Shown here: positions 1 to 6,924 of the stretch, one piece after another | How positions within the stretch are numbered: position 1 is the first letter of the stretch | Layout of the letters: every line of letters starts with the position of its first letter | DNA from: Clostridia bacterium | GTDB lineage: Bacteria; Bacillota_A; Clostridia; Oscillospirales; CAG-272 | DNA: 16,816 bases | NCBI GenBank assembly: GCA_017414605.1 | Contig: JAFQLG010000009.1 | Span: 1-16,816, forward strand | Reading direction: 5' to 3' | The notes under the pieces: model-generated | Told to the model about the DNA's origin: nothing | Databases searched by the model: none | The model's input: the letters and a program-made list of their open reading frames with translations, nothing else | Program-made: the position numbers and the translations under genes

Positions 1-18
1 CCGCTTGACCAATGGGCC
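1..18 (-). tRNA. tRNA-Glu, 5' end only (truncated by window edge)
   Basis: Read on the minus strand, positions 18 to 1 give GGCCCATTGGTCAAGCGG. This is the acceptor strand, the position 8-9 linker and the D-arm start of a Bacillota-type glutamate tRNA; from memory, the Bacillus version differs only in the acceptor stem. The anticodon and the rest lie outside the window, so the identity rests on 18 nt. A consensus promoter about 20 bp upstream supports a stable-RNA gene. Other tRNAs that share the GGTCAAGCGG D-arm cannot be fully excluded. Confidence 0.78.
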
Positions 19-37
19 ATGTTCTCGCGACCCGCTT

Positions 38-66
38 ATTATATCATAGTTGAACTCGCTTGTCAA
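38..66 (-). promoter_or_regulatory. Sigma-A promoter of the tRNA-Glu gene
   Basis: On the minus strand, TTGACA lies at 66-61 and TATAAT at 43-38, separated by exactly 17 nt. TGA directly before the -10 makes it an extended -10 as well. Every consensus position is matched. Transcription should begin near position 31, about 13 nt before the tRNA 5' end. This is the strength expected of a stable-RNA promoter. Confidence 0.88.
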
Positions 67-122
67 CCCCTTTTTTGAAATTTTTCAAAAAAATTTTATC
101 GGCATTTTTGGGGGTTGACAAG
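59..122. repeat. 12-bp perfect inverted repeat flanking A/T-rich DNA
   Basis: CTTGTCAACCCC at 59-70 and GGGGTTGACAAG at 111-122 are exact reverse complements, 40 bp apart. Inside them TTTTTTG (71-77) and CAAAAAA (86-92) form a second inverted repeat. The left arm contains the -35 box of the tRNA-Glu promoter. The structure sits immediately after the phosphopantetheinyl transferase stop codon. In RNA it could fold as a long hairpin, but it lacks the compact GC stem and U-tract of a standard terminator. Confidence 0.7.
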
Positions 123-128
123 TATATT

Positions 129-749
129 CTATACGATATGGGGCGCGGAACTACCCTTGCTCGCGCAAAGAATTACGTTTTTGTCAAGAACGTTAAGACT
201 TAAAACTTGCACCTGTTCCTCGTGTTCCCATTCTTTCTCTCTTGTTTGTTTTACAAAGTTACCAAGGCCCATTCCGAAATACTTTGCGATAGCCTCTTTT
301 TTGCTCCAAAGCTCGCAAAACGCGGCGGGATCTTCAAAAACCACGGCTTGCTCGCTCTCGGTAAAGAAGCGTTTTGCCATTTTTTCAGCCTTATCTTCGG
401 ATATATTGGCGGTTTCTATATCTATTCCAACCGCGCCTTCGTTTGACAGAACAACGGCAACGCAATTACCCGAATGAGATATATTGAATTGCCACTCGTT
501 ATCCTCAAAATATGGCTTGCCGCCCTCGGCTCTTTTGAGGCTTAGGGTTTGAGGATCTGCATTGGCATCCCTCAAAAGCTCGGCAAGGCACAAAAGGGAA
601 TAGAGGCTTTGGGTGGCGCTCTTTTCTGTACGTGTGTAAATCTCTCCTATATACTCCGCGTTGTGCTGTCCGAACTCGGTTAATGCTTTTTGATAAAGCC
701 CGACGGTGCTGTCACCGTCGGGTATTATTCTACAAGTTACGTATATCAT
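129..749 (-). CDS. 4'-phosphopantetheinyl transferase (Sfp/AcpT type)
   Basis: A 206-residue member of the Sfp-like 4'-phosphopantetheinyl transferase superfamily. These enzymes move phosphopantetheine from CoA to a conserved serine of acyl- or peptidyl-carrier proteins. The family signatures are visible: GKPYF near residue 77, FNISHSG at 88-94, the metal-binding GIDIE at 108-112 (Asp110 and Glu112), and WSKKEAIAK at 148-156 supplying Glu152 and Lys156. The length fits the single-chain Sfp class rather than the ~120-residue AcpS class. The start ATG overlaps the hprK stop codon as TAATG, so translation is probably coupled and both genes share the hprK promoter. No polyketide or peptide synthetase gene is nearby, so the carrier protein may be the fatty-acid ACP; that is inference. 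Family assignment is secure, substrate is not. Confidence 0.9.
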   Translation of the reverse strand: MIYVTCRIIPDGDSTVGLYQKALTEFGQHNAEYIGEIYTRTEKSATQSLYSLLCLAELLRDANADPQTLSLKRAEGGKPYFEDNEWQFNISHSGNCVAVVLSNEGAVGIDIETANISEDKAEKMAKRFFTESEQAVVFEDPAAFCELWSKKEAIAKYFGMGLGNFVKQTREKEWEHEEQVQVLSLNVLDKNVILCASKGSSAPHIV

Positions 750-1684
750 TATTTAACTTCGTTCATTTCGAGCTGTGCCATAAGGCGCTTGTTGAACTCC
801 TCCGCGGTGTTATATCCCATCTTTTTCTGCCTGTGGTTCATCGCCGCGATCTCGAGGATAATGGCAAGGTTTCGTCCCGGCATAACGGGAATGGTAATGG
901 AAGGTATCTCATTGCCCAGAATATTGATCTTTTCCTCGTCTATGCCAAGTCGGTCATACATCTTGCCCTGTATCCAGGGCTCGAGGTTAATAACAAGGTC
1001 TATTTTCTCACTCTCTTTGACTGCACCCATACCGAAAAGACGGCGAACGTCCACGATACCTATACCGCGCAGCTCAACGTAATGCTTGATTATCTCGGGA
1101 GCAGAGCCAACGAGCGTTTTTGCGGAAACTCGCTTTATTTCAACGGCATCGTCCGCGATAAGACGGTGACCGCGCTTTACAAGCTCTATCGCGGTTTCAC
1201 TTTTACCTACTCCGCTCTCTCCGAGGATAAGTATACCCTCGCCGTACACCTCGACCAGAACTCCGTGTCGCGTGACGCGGGGCGCGAGGTGGGTATTAAG
1301 CGAGCTTATGAGAGAGGCTATAAGCCAGCTGGTCTTTTCCTTGGAGCTGAAAACGGGAACTCCAAGCTCCTCGGCTTTGTTTTTCAGTGTAGGGAACACC
1401 TCAAGCTCGCGAGTGAAAATAATAGCCACGGGTCGATGCTCAGCAAATTCAATAAGCCTTTTATCTCTTTCATCGGCTTCAAGTCCCGAAAGATAATAAT
1501 GCTCGGCATTTCCGATAATGCATATTCTGCGGTTGTCAAAAACCTCGTAAAAGCCCGCCAGGGCAAGTCCCGGTCTCCATACCTGAGGCGTGGATATCAT
1601 TACTGTATCGTAGTTTTCGGGAACAGTTACGCGTTCAAGCGAGAATTCACTCTCTATTTGAGATAATGGGATGGTATATTCCAT
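749..1684 (-). CDS. hprK: HPr kinase/phosphorylase
   Basis: A 311-residue bifunctional HPr(Ser) kinase/phosphorylase, almost exactly the length of the Bacillus enzyme. It phosphorylates and dephosphorylates the regulatory serine of HPr in the cytoplasm and so drives CcpA-dependent carbon catabolite control. Visible features are His140 in RHGVLVEVYGEG, the Walker A loop GESGVGKS at 155-162, RLIADDAVEI at 174-183, and the family signature LRGIGIVDVRRLFGMGAV at 205-222. The C-terminal block has MPGRNLAIILEIAAMNHR. I chose the ATG at 1684 because GGAGG lies 6 nt upstream (1695-1691) and the protein then begins MEYTIPLSQI; an upstream in-frame start at 1762 lacks this support. No ptsH or other PTS gene is in the window. 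The stop overlaps the next gene's start by 1 nt. Confidence 0.95.
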   Translation of the reverse strand: MEYTIPLSQIESEFSLERVTVPENYDTVMISTPQVWRPGLALAGFYEVFDNRRICIIGNAEHYYLSGLEADERDKRLIEFAEHRPVAIIFTRELEVFPTLKNKAEELGVPVFSSKEKTSWLIASLISSLNTHLAPRVTRHGVLVEVYGEGILILGESGVGKSETAIELVKRGHRLIADDAVEIKRVSAKTLVGSAPEIIKHYVELRGIGIVDVRRLFGMGAVKESEKIDLVINLEPWIQGKMYDRLGIDEEKINILGNEIPSITIPVMPGRNLAIILEIAAMNHRQKKMGYNTAEEFNKRLMAQLEMNEVK

Positions 1685-1717
1685 AATAGACCTCCAAAAA
1701 GTTTTGGTCGATATCTC

Positions 1718-1746
1718 ATTATAACACATTTTTTCCATTTTGTATA
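1718..1746 (-). promoter_or_regulatory. Promoter of hprK
   Basis: On the minus strand, TATAAT at 1723-1718 is preceded by TGT (extended -10). A 4/6 -35 box, TATACA, lies at 1746-1741 with a 17-nt spacer. The predicted start near 1711 leaves a leader of about 27 nt ending in the GGAGG of hprK. Confidence 0.65.
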
Positions 1747-1810
1747 GATGTTTTGAAAACAAAAATAATGGCGCAATTTTTTGTCAATTCATAGATCATT
1801 CATAAAGATA

Positions 1811-1832
1811 TGATATAATAAACTGTTATAAT
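1811..1832 (+). promoter_or_regulatory. Tandem extended -10 boxes before the SurA-like gene
   Basis: Two TATAAT hexamers, at 1814-1819 and 1827-1832, each carry a TGn extension (TGATATAAT and TGTTATAAT). Neither has a good -35 at 17 nt; TTGTCA at 1781-1786 is too distant. They may be alternative extended -10 promoters. If the second is used, transcription starts near 1839, just before the hairpin at 1843. Confidence 0.5.
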
Positions 1833-1842
1833 GGGTTAAAAG

Positions 1843-1859
1843 TATGCCTTTGTGGCATA
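1843..1859 (+). other. Small hairpin at the predicted mRNA 5' end
   Basis: TATGCC (1843-1848) and GGCATA (1854-1859) are exact reverse complements around a 5-nt loop, TTTGT. The hairpin would sit at or within a few nt of the mRNA 5' end. The same ATGCC/GGCAT stem appears before rpoD at 6881-6896. A 5'-terminal stem of this kind can slow 5'-dependent RNA decay; that role here is inference. Confidence 0.5.
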
Positions 1860-1860
1860 A

Positions 1861-3006
1861 ATGAAAGGCAGAGGATATATTTTGGAGAAAAACAGGGCTG
1901 CTCTGACACAAAAGTCGGGCAAAAATATAGCAAATTGGTCGAAAAAGAAAAAAACCGCCGCGGCGATAATCGGCATTTCCGCTTTGGCAACGGTTATCGT
2001 TCTGGTGCTTGTTTTGGTATTTGACTTGGGTCCCGTTGTGCCTATCGAAAGCACGGAAGAGCAGGCGGCCGTTGTGGGAACGGTTGCGGGCTTTGAGGTA
2101 AGATTCGAGGAGCTTTGCTACGTGGTCAAAATAAACCGCGCCGAGCTTGATGCAAAATACGGCAAGTATGATACGCTGGATGACAGCCGAAAGGCGCAAT
2201 ACGAATCCGAGCTTCAGTCAAACGTTTATGACGATATAAAGAGCAATTACGTTATCCTGTCGCTGTGCCAAAAATACGGCGTTGACGCCGACTCGCGCGA
2301 TGCGGACAAATACGTAAATGATGCGATCAGAGATTTCGTGGACGAGATCGGCGGTAAAAAAGCATACAAGGCTTGGCTTGCAAAAAACGGCATGACGGAT
2401 AGCCTGCTGCGCCTTGTGTACAGAGTTGCTTATCTTGAGGGTGAGATAGTTGAGGTGCTTGAGGCACGCGGCGAGGAGATAAAGTACAACGAGGACAATC
2501 TCAAGGATTTCGTTGATTTCGTAATGACGGCCGAAAGCTACGTAAAGGTCATTCACGCCTTCTATCCAAAGGATTGGAAGTACAGTGATGGAAAGAGTTC
2601 GATTTGGCATGCGCGGGCAGAGCTTGAAAAGCTCAACTCTGCCAAGACCGATTCCGAGAGATTTTCAATTATGAAGAGTGCTATCGGAAACGCGCCCTTT
2701 GTTTCGGGCTATTCGGTTATGGGAAGCGACTATTACATAACCTACGGTCAGATGCACGAAAAGTATGAGGAGATAGCCTTCTCGCTTGACGAATACGAGG
2801 CGAGCGAAATATTGGAGCTTGAGGAAGGCTATTATATTCTTATGAGAGTTCCAAAGGACAAAGATCAGGTTGGCCCTCGAGCAAACGAGTTTTTGGTCTA
2901 CTACAAATATGCCGTGCTCAAGCAGCTGGCGGACGCGCACAGGGGCGAGATCGAGTTTGTCGGCAACGATTATTTTAACAGCTTGGATCTCTTATCCATA
3001 AACTAA
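1861..3006 (+). CDS. Membrane-anchored SurA/PrsA-like (parvulin-type) protein
   Basis: 381 residues from ATG 1861, or 374 from TTG 1882, which has the better ribosome binding site. A Lys-rich N-terminus precedes one membrane segment at residues 32-54; there is no lipobox, unlike PrsA of Bacillus. The exported part resembles SurA/PrsA chaperone-isomerases: an N-terminal helical region starting at VVGTVAGFEVRFEELC (71-86), then a parvulin-like stretch at about 226-330. The latter includes VKVIHAFY, YEEIAFSLDEYEASEILELE and GYYILMR. In active parvulins the last motif usually reads GYHI; here the His is Tyr, so isomerase activity is doubtful and a chaperone role is plausible. The next gene begins 22 nt downstream and probably shares the transcript. 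The fold call is moderate; the role in folding exported proteins is inference. Confidence 0.7.
   Translation: MKGRGYILEKNRAALTQKSGKNIANWSKKKKTAAAIIGISALATVIVLVLVLVFDLGPVVPIESTEEQAAVVGTVAGFEVRFEELCYVVKINRAELDAKYGKYDTLDDSRKAQYESELQSNVYDDIKSNYVILSLCQKYGVDADSRDADKYVNDAIRDFVDEIGGKKAYKAWLAKNGMTDSLLRLVYRVAYLEGEIVEVLEARGEEIKYNEDNLKDFVDFVMTAESYVKVIHAFYPKDWKYSDGKSSIWHARAELEKLNSAKTDSERFSIMKSAIGNAPFVSGYSVMGSDYYITYGQMHEKYEEIAFSLDEYEASEILELEEGYYILMRVPKDKDQVGPRANEFLVYYKYAVLKQLADAHRGEIEFVGNDYFNSLDLLSIN
1870..1884 (+). promoter_or_regulatory. Ribosome binding site supporting a TTG start
   Basis: GAGGA (1871-1875) lies 6 nt before an in-frame TTG at 1882. The earlier ATG at 1861 follows directly on a hairpin and has no Shine-Dalgarno sequence. 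This argues for initiation at TTG 1882, although the ATG cannot be excluded. Confidence 0.5.
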
Positions 3007-3028
3007 AATTTTAGAAGGAGAGAGCAGT

Positions 3029-3976
3029 ATGGCAGGGCGGAGAACTAAAAGGTTTTCAAGGCGCACGGGCGCGGAGCGCAAAAGGTCGCGCGTGCCTGCA
3101 TATATTTTGTGCATTGTGATATTCATTGTGCTCAGCTTTGCGATATCTGTAGTTATCGGTCTTTTGTTGCGTCAGAGCGCGGACAGAATAACCTCCCGTC
3201 CCAAATATGATTTTCAAAAGGTTGAATACCAAAAAGGAAATAAGACGTTAAAAAGCATAGAGGGATACTTCTTTGCAAAAGGATCTTCCGCTGCGGACTA
3301 CTATATGCAAGGAATAGAGGACTTTTCTATGAGCCTGCGTCACACCGGCGGAGCGCTTGACTATTCCTCAACTGTTGCGGCAACGCTTGGACTTGATACA
3401 AGTGACGAAAGCAGCAGCCTATATAACGTTGTAAGGGATATACACGATGTAGGCGGCAGAGCTTGCGGATATTTTTACGTAAAAGCTTTTGAGCAATCGG
3501 ACAAGAGCCTGCGCGACGTGTATGCGGCTTATGAGCTTTCTCTCATCGGCGAGGCAGCGGAGAGCGGAATTGACGAGATACTGCTGCTCGGTATAACCGT
3601 TACGGACGAGAACACGCGAGAGGTTGAAGAATTTTTGGCGCGTGCATCAAGATCGGCACAAAGCTGTGCGATAGGAGTTGCGGTGTCCGCCGATACCTTA
3701 AAGCTTACCGAGGACGAGATATACTATGTTGCAAGGCTCAAGGAAAGCTGCGATTTTGTGGCGCTTGACCTTACGCATCTTACTTTGAATGACACAGAGC
3801 CGCAAACGGACGGTGAGGGCAATCAGCTCCCCAGCACTTTTGAAACGGTTCTTGAACAAAACGAATATTACATCAGGACTTACGGCTTAAGACTTCTCTT
3901 TTCAAGGCAGGAGTACCTGATATACAGAACGGCAATCGAGCTGGGAGTTGTGGATTTCCAGATAGTTGATAAATAA
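3029..3976 (+). CDS. Membrane-anchored extracytoplasmic protein of unknown function
   Basis: 315 residues, with AGAAGGAG a few nt before the ATG. The N-terminus is very basic (Arg/Lys-rich, 1-21) and is followed by one membrane segment at 24-47, so the rest should lie outside the cytoplasm. No lipobox or catalytic motif is recognisable. YAAYELSLIGEAAESGIDEILLLGI around residues 170-195 alternates helix and strand as in a TIM barrel. It recalls the pattern of putative glycoside-hydrolase domains of the DUF4015 kind, but the acidic FDYIRFP-type motif seen there is absent. The gene follows the SurA-like gene by 22 nt, so the two are probably co-transcribed and may act together at the cell surface. 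I do not recognise a specific function. Confidence 0.7.
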   Translation: MAGRRTKRFSRRTGAERKRSRVPAYILCIVIFIVLSFAISVVIGLLLRQSADRITSRPKYDFQKVEYQKGNKTLKSIEGYFFAKGSSAADYYMQGIEDFSMSLRHTGGALDYSSTVAATLGLDTSDESSSLYNVVRDIHDVGGRACGYFYVKAFEQSDKSLRDVYAAYELSLIGEAAESGIDEILLLGITVTDENTREVEEFLARASRSAQSCAIGVAVSADTLKLTEDEIYYVARLKESCDFVALDLTHLTLNDTEPQTDGEGNQLPSTFETVLEQNEYYIRTYGLRLLFSRQEYLIYRTAIELGVVDFQIVDK

Positions 3977-4082
3977 TTTGTCAAAAAACGGTCAAAAACA
4001 AAAATTTCTCATAAAAAAAGAGTGATTTTGAAAAAAGCGGCGTATATTATTAGCGTGAGGACGAAAAAAGGAGGAGAACGGT

Positions 4083-5105
4083 ATGGTTTCGAACAGCGAA
4101 AAGAAAATCTGCGATGTTTTTCTTGAGCGTGAAAAAGACACGCTTTCTCCTTATGCATTTCTGACTTCAAATACGCGCGGCAGAGAGCGCGAGTACGTGC
4201 CCTGTAATAACAGAACGGAGTTTCAGCGCGACCGCGACAAGATAATACATTCGCAGTCCTTCAGAAGACTGATGCATAAAACGCAGGTGTTTTTGGCGCC
4301 ATCCAGCGATCACTACAGAACCAGACTTACCCACACGCTTGAGGTAACGCAGATAGCCAGAATAATCGCCAGAGCATTAAGGCTCAACGAGGACCTGACG
4401 GAGGCGGCGGCCTTGGGTCACGACCTGGGTCATACTCCGTTTGGACACGCGGGCGAGGCGGCACTTCAGGAGTGCTTTGATGCTTCGTTTACCCATTATA
4501 AGCAGAGCCTGCGCGTTGTTGAAAAGCTGGAAAAGAACGGCAAGGGGCTGAACCTTACCTGGGAAGTAAGGGACGGGATCGTTAATCATACGGGTAGTCA
4601 TATGGCTTCCACCCTTGAGGGAGTTATAGTCAAATACGCGGACCGCATCGCTTACATAAATCACGATATAGACGATGCTTGCCGCGCGGGCATACTTGAC
4701 GTTTCGGATATACCAAAGAGCATATCGGACGTTCTGGGAGATAAGCATAGCGCAAGGATCAATACTATGGTGTCCAGCGTTATTGAAAAAAGCTATGACA
4801 AGCCCTATATAAAAATGGAGGACGAGGTGCAAAAGGCGACTGATGCACTCAGGGCCTTCCTGTTTGAGCGCGTATATCAGAATCCTATCGCCAAAAGCGA
4901 GGATTCCAAGGCAAAGGAGCTTTTGATGAAGCTCTTTGAGTATTACGTTTCTCACCCTGACAAAATGCCCGAAACTTACAGAAAAAATATGGAGCAGGAG
5001 AGTGCAGAGCGTTGCGTTTGCGATTTTCTCTCGGGAATGACCGACAGATATGCGATCGAAACCTACAATGAACTCTTTGTCCCCAAGATCTGGAGGGGAA
5101 GATGA
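4083..5105 (+). CDS. dGTPase-like HD-domain triphosphohydrolase
   Basis: 340 residues of the deoxyguanosinetriphosphate triphosphohydrolase-like family (HD superfamily), which hydrolyse dNTPs to deoxynucleoside and triphosphate. Family motifs are visible: FRRLMHKTQVF near 60-70, HYRTRLTHTLEV with His84, the metal-binding LGHDLGHTPFGH with His113 and Asp114, and KYADRIAYINHDIDDA with Asp187. The length fits the shorter Gram-positive form rather than the ~500-residue E. coli Dgt. A strong AAGGAGGAG precedes the ATG. The stop overlaps the dnaG start as ATGA, so the gene is translationally coupled to primase. That suggests a role in nucleotide pool balance or replication. I see no convincing sigma-A promoter in the 106-nt gap upstream. 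Which nucleotide is preferred cannot be told from sequence. Confidence 0.9.
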   Translation: MVSNSEKKICDVFLEREKDTLSPYAFLTSNTRGREREYVPCNNRTEFQRDRDKIIHSQSFRRLMHKTQVFLAPSSDHYRTRLTHTLEVTQIARIIARALRLNEDLTEAAALGHDLGHTPFGHAGEAALQECFDASFTHYKQSLRVVEKLEKNGKGLNLTWEVRDGIVNHTGSHMASTLEGVIVKYADRIAYINHDIDDACRAGILDVSDIPKSISDVLGDKHSARINTMVSSVIEKSYDKPYIKMEDEVQKATDALRAFLFERVYQNPIAKSEDSKAKELLMKLFEYYVSHPDKMPETYRKNMEQESAERCVCDFLSGMTDRYAIETYNELFVPKIWRGR

Positions 5106-6868
5106 GATTTTCAAAGGATCTTATTGAAGATATCCGCCAGAGGAGCGATATAGTTGAGTTTATCGGCAGTTACGTAAATCTTAAGCGCGCAGGCTCCAAT
5201 TTTGGAGGTTTATGCCCTTATCATAACGAGAAAACGCCTTCCTTTACGGTGTTTCCCGCAACGCAGTCCTTTTATTGCTTTGGTTGCGGAGCGGGCGGCG
5301 ACGTGTTTACGTTTGCCATGAGGTCAGAAAATCTTGACTATGCGGGATCTGTTGAATTCCTGGCCAAGAGAGCGGGAATAACAATAAAGGCAGATGATGG
5401 AAGCGAGCGCGGCGGAGTATCAAAGCGCAGAGTTTTCGAGATGAATCTCGAGGCGGCCAAATATTTCCGCGCCTGCCTTTTTGACAAAAACGTTGGCGGC
5501 GTTGGTATGGACTATCTTGCTAACAAAAGACGCCTGCCGATGATCATAATCAAGCGCTTTGGACTTGGCTTTGCGCCAAACGGATATGACGGCTTGTCGC
5601 GCCACTTGAAGTCCAAGGGATATAGTGACGAGGAGCTGCAGGTTGCATTCCTCGGGCGAAAAATGGAGAAAAACGGCAGGACCTGGACCAACGATATGTT
5701 CAGGAACAGGGTCATTTTTCCCGTAATCAATACAACGGGTGACGTTATCGCGTTTGGCGGTCGCGTTATGGACGATTCCAAGCCCAAATATCTCAACTCG
5801 TCCGATACGCCCGGATTTAAGAAAAGCAAAAATCTGTTTGCACTCAATTATGCAAAGAATCATTGTGCGGAAAGGCTTATTCTTTGCGAGGGATATATGG
5901 ACGTTATCGCCTTGCATGCGGCGGGATTTGAAAACGCCGTTGCAACGTTGGGCACCGCGCTCACACAGGAGCAGGCAAGGCTTATGGCCAAATATACAAA
6001 GCAGGTGCTCATCTGCTATGACTCGGACGATGCAGGACAAAATGCCACCAGAAAAGCGGTACGAATGCTGTCCGAGGTGGGCCTTGACGTCAAGATAATC
6101 CGCATGGACGGAGCAAAGGACCCGGACGAGTATCTCAAAAAGTTTGGCAAGGACAGCTTTAGGAGATTGCTGGATTCTGCGAGAACGGGCTTTGAATTCA
6201 AGCTTGAGAGCATACTTGCAAAATACAACGCCGATCTGCCTGACGAAAAGATAAAGGCTTCCGGCGAGATGTGCGAGTACATTTCGGAGGTGTTCTCGGG
6301 CGTGGAGCGCGAGGTCTACATTGCCGCCGCGGCGAAAAGGCTTGGCGTTTCCGAGGCGGGACTTAAAAATGACGTTGAGCTTTTGAGAAAGAAAAAGCTC
6401 AAGCAGTATGCTCAAAAGACCTCGCAGGAGGCGCGCTTGTCTGCAATGGGAATTGGAGATAAGATAAACCGAGATGCTGCCAAAAACATAAAGGCTACTT
6501 CTGCCGAGGAGGCAGTTATAGGCCTTATGTTGATGTACGAGGAGTATAGAGAGCTTATTGTCAAGGGTCAGATAGACCTTCGCGGTGAGCATTTCTTCTC
6601 GGCATTTCATAGGGCGGTGTTCGAGCGCATAATGGAGCTGGTCACGTCCGGTGAATACGATTTTTCTCTGCTCGGTCAGTTCTTTAGCGCCGAGGAGATG
6701 GGAAGACTTGAGGGCCTTATGCAAAAGCGACGCTCGCTTACCGAAAACGGAGCGCAGGTGTTTGAGCAGTGCGTTGAAACGCTGAAAAATGAGAAGAGCC
6801 TCACCTCTGCAAGCGGCGGAGTGGACGAAATAATGCTTTTGATCAATCAAAAGCGAAGCAATAAATAA
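5102..6868 (+). CDS. dnaG: DNA primase
   Basis: 588 residues, the usual size for bacterial DnaG, which makes the RNA primers for replication. Three regions are seen. The N-terminal CHC2 zinc finger has Cys38, His41, Cys59 and Cys62 (CPYHNEKTPSF and YCFGCGAGGDVF). The RNA polymerase core includes IKRFGLGFAPNGYDGL (150-165) and the Toprim motifs LILCEGYMDVIALH with Glu263 and CYDSDDAGQNA with Asp307 and Asp309. The C-terminal part, from about 430, should be the helicase-interaction domain and is divergent, as is normal. The start ATG overlaps the dGTPase-like stop by 4 nt and is preceded by GGAGGGGAAG. A 9-bp inverted repeat crosses its last codons (6835-6854). The rpoD start follows 56 nt after the stop. 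Confidence 0.96.
   Translation: MRFSKDLIEDIRQRSDIVEFIGSYVNLKRAGSNFGGLCPYHNEKTPSFTVFPATQSFYCFGCGAGGDVFTFAMRSENLDYAGSVEFLAKRAGITIKADDGSERGGVSKRRVFEMNLEAAKYFRACLFDKNVGGVGMDYLANKRRLPMIIIKRFGLGFAPNGYDGLSRHLKSKGYSDEELQVAFLGRKMEKNGRTWTNDMFRNRVIFPVINTTGDVIAFGGRVMDDSKPKYLNSSDTPGFKKSKNLFALNYAKNHCAERLILCEGYMDVIALHAAGFENAVATLGTALTQEQARLMAKYTKQVLICYDSDDAGQNATRKAVRMLSEVGLDVKIIRMDGAKDPDEYLKKFGKDSFRRLLDSARTGFEFKLESILAKYNADLPDEKIKASGEMCEYISEVFSGVEREVYIAAAAKRLGVSEAGLKNDVELLRKKKLKQYAQKTSQEARLSAMGIGDKINRDAAKNIKATSAEEAVIGLMLMYEEYRELIVKGQIDLRGEHFFSAFHRAVFERIMELVTSGEYDFSLLGQFFSAEEMGRLEGLMQKRRSLTENGAQVFEQCVETLKNEKSLTSASGGVDEIMLLINQKRSNK
6835..6854 (+). repeat. Inverted repeat across the dnaG 3' end
   Basis: GCTTTTGAT (6835-6843) and ATCAAAAGC (6846-6854) are exact reverse complements separated by CA. 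In RNA this allows a 7-bp stem with a 6-nt loop. It lies in the last dnaG codons and has no U-tract after it, so it is not a standard terminator. It could act in mRNA processing between dnaG and rpoD. Confidence 0.5.
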
Positions 6869-6880
6869 AAGTCAATCAGT

Positions 6881-6896
6881 AATGCCTTTTGGCATT
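6881..6896 (+). other. Small hairpin between dnaG and rpoD
   Basis: AATGCC (6881-6886) and GGCATT (6891-6896) pair perfectly around a TTTT loop. The hairpin lies 28 nt before the rpoD ATG. It matches in stem sequence the hairpin at 1843-1859. With no U-tract it is not a terminator; mRNA processing or stability is the likeliest role. Confidence 0.5.
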
Positions 6897-6924
6897 GGAC
6901 TATATGAAAAGGGACGGTTTTAAC

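Noticed and set aside
115..143. Plus-strand TTGACA at 115-120 as a promoter antisense to the phosphopantetheinyl transferase gene
   Set aside because: The DNA 16-18 nt downstream is GC-rich and has no -10 box; the hexamer is just the second arm of the inverted repeat.
632..1666. 344-codon open frame on the plus strand opposite hprK
   Set aside because: Antisense shadow of a certain gene; it has no family resemblance and no ribosome binding site. Scarce TTA, CTA and TCA codons in the real gene explain the lack of stops.
3980..3998. Direct repeat GTCAAAAA (3980-3987 and 3991-3998), Spo0A-box-like
   Set aside because: A Spo0A box needs a TGTCGAA-like core, which is absent; A-rich repeats are common in these gaps.
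4022..4050. Possible promoter before the dGTPase-like gene (GTGATT, 17 nt, TATTAT)
   Set aside because: Only half of the -35 matches and there is no extended -10; too weak to call.
4377..5114. 245-codon minus-strand frame opposite the dGTPase-like gene
   Set aside because: Antisense to a well-supported enzyme and without domain features.
5420..6850. 476-codon open frame on the minus strand opposite dnaG
   Set aside because: Long, but it lies wholly within dnaG, carries no recognisable domain and is explained by codon bias of dnaG.
6882..6923. 13-codon frame ([13 protein letters not shown]) ending just before the rpoD ATG
   Set aside because: Its position suggests a leader peptide, but there is no ribosome binding site and its start lies in a hairpin stem.
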